Origin: Hymenoscyphus infarciens
Taxonomy: Eukaryota > Ascomycota > Leotiomycetes > Helotiales > Helotiaceae
NCBI GenBank assembly: GCA_001414345.1
Contig: LLCB01000074.1
Location: 62,001 to 126,000 of the forward strand
Reading direction: 5' to 3'
DNA length: 64,000 nt
In this document: positions 58,800 to 64,000 of the stretch, piece by piece
Position numbering within the stretch: position 1 is the stretch's first letter
How the letters are laid out: each line of letters opens with the position of its first letter
The notes under the pieces: model-generated
What the model was told of the DNA's origin: nothing
Databases searched by the model: none
Seen by the model: only the letters and a program-made list of their open reading frames with translations
Translations under genes and position numbers: made by a program

Positions 58800-58930
58800 T
58801 CTCTTGTCTAACGCTTTGCGAGTAATCCAAAAGTGATCTAAAAGTGATCCACGAGTAATCCAACAGTAAGCTACGAGTAAGCCAACAAACATTGAGTAAG
58901 CCAACAGCCATCAAGTAAGCTAAGCTACCT
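58800..58930. repeat. third array of the AGTAAGCCAACAAA dispersed repeat
   Basis: Units GAGTAATCCAA, CAGTAAGCTAC, GAGTAAGCCAACAAACATT and GAGTAAGCCAACAGCCATC follow one another. The word AACAAACATT is shared exactly with the array at 9411-9560. Confidence 0.6.
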
Positions 58931-59540
58931 CTAAGATATAAAATAATCAAGCAAAGTCTTAAACTCCAATTAGCAAACCCTAATACCCATCAACAACCTA
59001 AAAAAAAACACAGAAACGCCTCAGTCCTGCAATTCCCGGGTAGCCCACTCCTAACTCTACCTAAGCTCCAACAACCCACAACACGCCTCGAAAAGCAAAG
59101 CCCCAACCTACGTACTAGTAAACAGTCCAGAAATAACACACAAAAGAAGATCCAAAATCTCTAAAGATCATCCCATCTTCCACCATTGATCCCGGTATCG
59201 GTTTCTTCATTATTTGATAAGAGTCATTCATTGATGCTCAACCCAAGCCAAAGCCGTCAGGTCAGGTCCAGGCAGGAACCCCCGAGCGCTCAAAATCCAC
59301 CATAAGCTAGCTTACAGCACGACAAATCACACCAAGAGATTCACGAGTCACAACTTCTAATTCCGACCGCCATGAAATTCCACTACCATTGATATCTAGT
59401 TTAAAGCTAGAAAAAGTTAAACAAGTACTATCCCTTTCTTCAAACAGTACACGTTCGCATAGTCATTATCCAGTCTAAATCACAAGAGACCCACTTTAAA
59501 AAAACCGAGGTATGATGGAAATTCAAAAAAGAGAAGCTTA

Positions 59541-60051
59541 TAGTAAGTTGCGAGTTAAGCTTCCCTTTTAACGATATTTTGTGAACCGTGCTTTTTTAGA
59601 AAAAAAAACTTTCCTCTTAAAAAACAGAAAACTAAAGTACTCTTTAAGATATAAGACCTAGCTAGAAAGAACTACTATATCTTCTTATACCTCCTCTCTA
59701 TTTATTACTCTACTATATCTAAGCAAGTATACTAAGAATAATACTTAAATCCTTAAAAACCCCCTTTTCGTAAGAAAAATTTTCACACCTTTATAATTCT
59801 ACTAAGACTCTGTAAAAATTTAGACATATATCTAAGTGTCTGTTTTCTTCCTAAAAAGTTTATAGAGTAAGAAAGGAGATATAGAGCTCTTAGTAGCTAT
59901 TCTTAAGAATATAATAACATACGTTATTATTAAGTAAAGAGGGAAAGAGTGTCTAGGTAAAAAGTTTTTTTTTTCCTAAAAACGCACGGTTTATAAACTA
60001 TCGTTAAAAGGGAAGCTTAACTTGCAACTAACTGTAACTCGTAACTCACTA
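59541..60051. mobile_element. 511-bp MITE, TAGTrAGTT...GTTAAGCTT family (copy B)
   Basis: The left end TAGTAAGTTGCGAGTTAAGC continues TTCCCTTTTAACGATA. The reversed right end TAGTGAGTTACGAGTTACAG is followed by TTGCAAGTTAAGCTTCCC and TTTTAACGATAG. CCGTGC then occurs on both sides. TA flanks both ends. It is the same family as 46895-47389 but much less RIP-mutated. Confidence 0.8.
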
Positions 60052-60106
60052 TAGCCGCTACTTTGTATCTCTCGACACCCTTCCCAAAAAAGTGGGGAAA
60101 ATCAAG

Positions 60107-60128
60107 CCCCCCCCCCCCCAAAAAAAAA
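60107..60128. repeat. poly-C then poly-A homopolymer run
   Basis: Thirteen C followed directly by nine A. A simple-sequence tract likely to be length-variable. Confidence 0.85.
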
Positions 60129-61251
60129 TTTGTGCGCTCAAGGTGCCCCGCTCTTATCCTTATAATTCATACATACATGCTTCCCTGACCTACTCTACTG
60201 CCCCAAACCCCCTGAAGGAAGCCAGCCCACTCCACTCAAGCGAACAACCATGCAGGCAGAGAGAGAGAGAGAGCTCTTCAGGCTCCCGGTAGACCCCCCA
60301 CCCCCAAAAAAACCGGCACCACAATTTGCGACCGGGGCGTACTAAAATGACAACGCGATCAATCAAGGACAAAAAAAGTCGTAATAAAAAAAGGGAATCG
60401 ATGATTTGGGCCTCACCTTGCTACGGTTGCTAACACAAACACTCCAGCGACGATGCTAAAGATTAGACTTGTATCTACGTAAGTCGAATGTAACTTAAAC
60501 TTCTCTTAACTCTGATAAACCTTAACACTTTTTAAATTTAAAAAAGAGTAGAGGTGGACAAAAATCTACATAGTTTATAAATAAGAGATAGCAATTAATA
60601 CAAGTAAAAGGGTGTTATGTTAAGAAATTATAATACTCTCTCAAAAGTGGCTAGGCGGCACACTGGTTCGCTACGGTGAACTGATGCCCAAATAATCGCT
60701 TCCGAAAAGATAACGAAAATAGGAAAATCTACGCAAAGCTCCAGTTCACACTGCGCCGAGTTGGAGACACTGGTACTTGTTGTAAATTGAAGTAATGGTG
60801 CCACTTATTCTGTCTACCGGGCACCTCAGAGGGCATAACGTCACGCTTTAAAAGGCAAGCGCAGACAGGCCACTTTCTCCATCATAATCATTAGCCAAGT
60901 AGATTTTCCACTATAATTCCCCGCGGGTCAAGGAAATTACCGAAATGGTTTCAAAGGCTATCAACTCATCGTAGAGAACAAGTTTGCGAAGAAAAAAAAG
61001 CCGAGTGCATTGTCTCTAGCTACTCGCCCTGCACCTGCACCTGCGTCAACACGGTAACACTCTCGTAGCTAGTAAAAAGTCTAGGTACGATCGCCGTCAA
61101 GGAAAGAAAAAAGAAGGTAGTAAGTAAGCCCAAGCTCAAGCCAGAAAGCAAGAAGCAAAAGTAGAAGAAGAAAAAGAAAGAAGGGAAAGTTGTCAAATTC
61201 ATCCATCATCCATCATCACCCAAAATCATATCCCCCACTTCCCCAGCCATC

Positions 61252-64000
61252 TTACATCAAAACAGCCCGAATCATCTTCGTAGCCGCTTGCGTGACACCA
61301 TCAGTGCCATCCCCTGAGTGACCACCAAGATTACTTTGTTCCTCCAATTGAGGATAAAAGAAAGCAGCAACGGCAATGATAACATAAGCCGCACACAATA
61401 GAGCACCTTCGAGGTAATTACTCCGTCCATCCAGAACCAAGAAATTGACAATAAAGGCCGAGACGAAGAGCGAGACCGTTTCAAAGAGGGTGAAGTAGAG
61501 AGACATCTCTTTGCCCATGGCCCAACCGAGGAGAACAACGAAGGGAGTGACGAAGAGTGCTAGGTTCTTTGTTAGTGATGTATATGTTGGCTAAGGGGAG
61601 GAGGGAAATACCAATTTGAATTGAAGAACCAACAGCAACACCAATTGCCAGATCCATCTTATTCTTCGTAGCGACAGTGACAGCAGTAACGTGCTCAGCA
61701 GCATTACCAACGATAGGCAAGATGATCAAACCAATAAATGTCTCACTAAGACCAGATTGTCCCTCGACGACGGCATTGATACTGTCAACCATGAATTCGG
61801 CACACACAGCGACAAGTCCAGTAGATATGAGAAGCAAGAAGACAGCAGTGGTGCGAGAGATGTTTTCTTCCTCTTCCTCGGTATCTCGATTGTCTATGAT
61901 GGTGGTGGAGTTGACATGGGGGGTTTGCATAGCAGTTGAAGCAGGGCGAGCCAAGTTGGAAGGTGCTTGGTTCAGGCGGTCAGGGAGAGAATTTGTGCGT
62001 CGGATTCCCATCTTGACACGAGGGATCGACCCTGGTGAGGGAGAAGGTACAACGGGAGCTGGCTGGTTGAAGACGTTTTGCGAGAACGTCTTTGGAATTG
62101 CAGGTCGAAGAATGCTAGGGAAGATGCGAGCGGGCTTGACGTTTCCAGTTTGGGGATCGGTTTCGTTATCAACAGCAAAATCAACACGACGAGGAGCATC
62201 GAGGTCTTCTTCAACCTTCTCATTGGAAGGATTTGGAATGACACCTTCGGTGATGGTTTGTTGGTTTTTCAATGCTCGCTTTCGTTCTTTGCGTTCCCGG
62301 TGTTTACGTTCCTTTTCTTTTCTGATGGCCTTGCGTTCCTTTCTGGAGAATACGATGCTACCGTGAGAACCACGACGACTACGCTCTCTCTCTTTGTTTT
62401 CATCATCGGCGTCATCAGCGAAATCGATTGCACCAAATCTATGGCCAGATGCTTGTGGTGCATCATCAGTTTGGACAGGGGTAATGGAATTTGTGCCAAT
62501 GGAAGCAGTTCTGGAGCGTGCGATGGCTTCTGGTTCCTTCGAGCCAGCACTAGACTTGCGTCGTCGACGTCCGCCTTTGAAGGCTCTCTTGATACGTTTA
62601 GCTGTGGTATTAGAACCCTTTGATGAATCGGAATCGGAACTCGAAGAGTCAGAGGAGGAATCGGAAGAGCTATCGAGCCACTGAGCGGCTGGTCCCGGGG
62701 CTGATTCTTCGTCGATGATGTGTTGAGGTGTACTTTGATACATGTACGCATGCGACTTGAGTTGAAAGAGCAGATACAATACATAGACAAGCAAAAGTAC
62801 CTAGATTGTAAGCAACGAATTATCAAGCTTTCCGGATTACATACCACACTGGTACCACGGCTGACTTTCAAAACGGAAGACTGAGCTTTCGCTTGCTGAG
62901 CGTCACTGAATGAGGCATGGAAAGCAGTCTGAGAGTGATTAGTGGTAGTTTTTGGAAAGCATATCGTTTGGTACATACTGGCAAGAGTAAACTCATGACA
63001 CTCAAACTTAGTAGGCATGCGCTCATCTGTGTAACAGTGCTGTTGTAAATCTAAATCTGTTAGTCGAGTGAAACTTGGCATATTTGAAAACAATGTAAAC
63101 ACACCTGCTCCTGGAAACGAAGACCACCTAGCAAGAAAGCCATGCCTAGAATCAAGAGCAAATTGGCAAGAATCGAACCAAGCAGAGAAGCTTGTACGAT
63201 ACGAATTTCACCCTAAGGAGATTAGCCAAGTAAAGGTACAATCCCGAAGAACATACCTTGGCCAGAGCAATGCTGTTTGCGTTAAAATAATCAGGTGAGC
63301 ATGGGTCTTTTTTCAAAAAATATCACAACAGCGAGTTTGGGTCAAACAAAAGAAAATGGGACGACGATATGGGACGCGATTGATATGATAATGCCTTTAA
63401 GAGGGCTTCTCGCTCTTTCTTGTCTTGATCTCTCTCGAGGTAGACATACATGCTGTAGCTGTTAGCCGTGGTTCATTAGGTAGTGTGAAAGATCAACGTA
63501 CAAAATGATCAATTCAACGGCATTTCCAAATGATACATTCATCAAAGCACCAAGTGTATCCCCCATTCTCTTGGCCACGCTCTCCGTAGCATGACTGAGT
63601 AGACCTGCCAGAGGTATGATAGCAATGGCGTTCATTCCAAATACGATCCCCGGGCTTAGGTTAGCAACTTGTGCCGCAATCCCAACGGGAACGAATAACA
63701 GTAATAAGTTAATATAACTGGACAGTATAATGGATTTAGCGGTAAGCCAAAACCGGATAGCAACATTCTTCTTCTTCTGTTGTTCCTCGCCTATGATAGG
63801 CCCCGCCCCATCAACTTGCGGAGGTGGAGCTGGGGGAGGGTAATCGGATGTGGTATTGTTGATGGCATTGTTGGATGTGGATTTCGATTGCCCGCCAAGG
63901 GAGTTTGTGGAAGGGAAGGGTTCGGTAGCACCATTTTGAGGGCTGGTTCTATTCGAGGAGGATGGTAGGAAGTTATCTAGGGGGAGAGACGAAATGCGAC
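61252..64000 (-). CDS. vacuolar-type Ca2+/H+ exchanger (CAX/VCX family), 5' end beyond window
   Basis: Exons from the right edge: >64000-63502, 63272-63257, 63212-63105, 63050-62979, 62928-62845, 62800-61612 and 61559-61252. They give at least 757 codons ending in TAA. The first repeat half has VPVGIAAQVANLSPGIVFGM, then SHATESVAKRMGDTLGALMN followed by VSFGNAVELIIF (c-1 motif) and RIVQASLLGSILANLLLILG. The second half has GLIILPIVGNAAEHVTAVTV, then GVAVGSSIQI (c-2 motif). Between the halves lies a very long (~250-residue) Ser/Asp-rich then Lys/Arg/Glu-rich cytosolic loop. The family moves Ca2+ into the vacuole against protons. One intron (63273-63501) is 229 nt; the others are 44-54 nt. The start codon lies to the right of the window. 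Confidence 0.9.

Larger units (their letters stand above)
56683..61251. other. 4.6-kb gene-free region with MITEs and simple repeats
   Basis: Both flanking genes end here (HIS4 plus, exchanger minus). Contents are the MITEs at 57854-58362 and 59541-60051, the dispersed array at 58800-58930, and a poly-C/poly-A run at 60107-60128. Frames near 56905-57378 overlap on both strands and show no known motif. Confidence 0.55.

Overview
This window is nuclear DNA of a filamentous ascomycete (Pezizomycotina). Genes have short introns (mostly 44-75 nt) with GTAAGT-like donors and CTAAC/CTGAC branch sites, and the housekeeping proteins are of fungal type (trifunctional HIS4, SWD1, OST5). A long TpA-rich, CpA/TpG-poor block looks like repeat-induced point mutation (RIP). 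A helotialean (Leotiomycetes) source is my guess from general gene style. It was not tested. All gene models below were spliced by hand; in each case the summed exon length is a multiple of three.

Layout. 1-6837 (minus): a 12-exon NLR/STAND-type gene with an alpha/beta-hydrolase (SesB-like) domain, a NACHT-like domain with degraded Walker motifs, and about 22 ankyrin repeats. It runs off the left edge. 7912-9120 (plus): membrane protein of unknown function. 9980-11281 (minus): GCN5 histone acetyltransferase, with an in-frame coding-like extension up to 11806. 12272-12619: OST5. 12795-13874: RAD1 checkpoint clamp subunit. 13945-14448 (minus): blasticidin-S-deaminase-like cytidine deaminase. 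15884-17185 (minus): secreted HEFGH metallopeptidase-like protein. 19291-20738: SWD1 of COMPASS. 21605-26941: RPB1.

29711-43411 is a giant imperfect palindrome. It consists of two inverted copies (each about 6.8 kb) of a RIP-degraded DNA transposon. Each copy has terminal inverted repeats rich in a TTTACGA heptamer, a relic of a Clr5-like/integrase-type transposase, and a second degraded frame. Both copies carry the same nested 258-bp MITE and the same internal tandem duplication. The centre of the palindrome is asymmetric. AT-rich repeat DNA continues to about 48.9 kb and contains several MITEs and a degenerate ~105-bp tandem array.

From 49260 genes resume: an unknown nuclear protein (49260-50459), TAF9 (minus, 52563-53348), divergently transcribed HIS4 (53690-56682), then a 4.6-kb gene-free stretch with two MITEs, and a vacuolar-type Ca2+/H+ exchanger (minus, 61252 to beyond the right edge).

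Several genes belong to RNA polymerase II transcription and chromatin (GCN5, SWD1, RPB1, TAF9), but they are separate transcription units and I see no evidence for a functional cluster. The novel material is the palindrome and its MITE satellites, the NLR gene with a degraded nucleotide-binding site, an unusual basic linker in HIS4, and the unexplained GCN5 extension.
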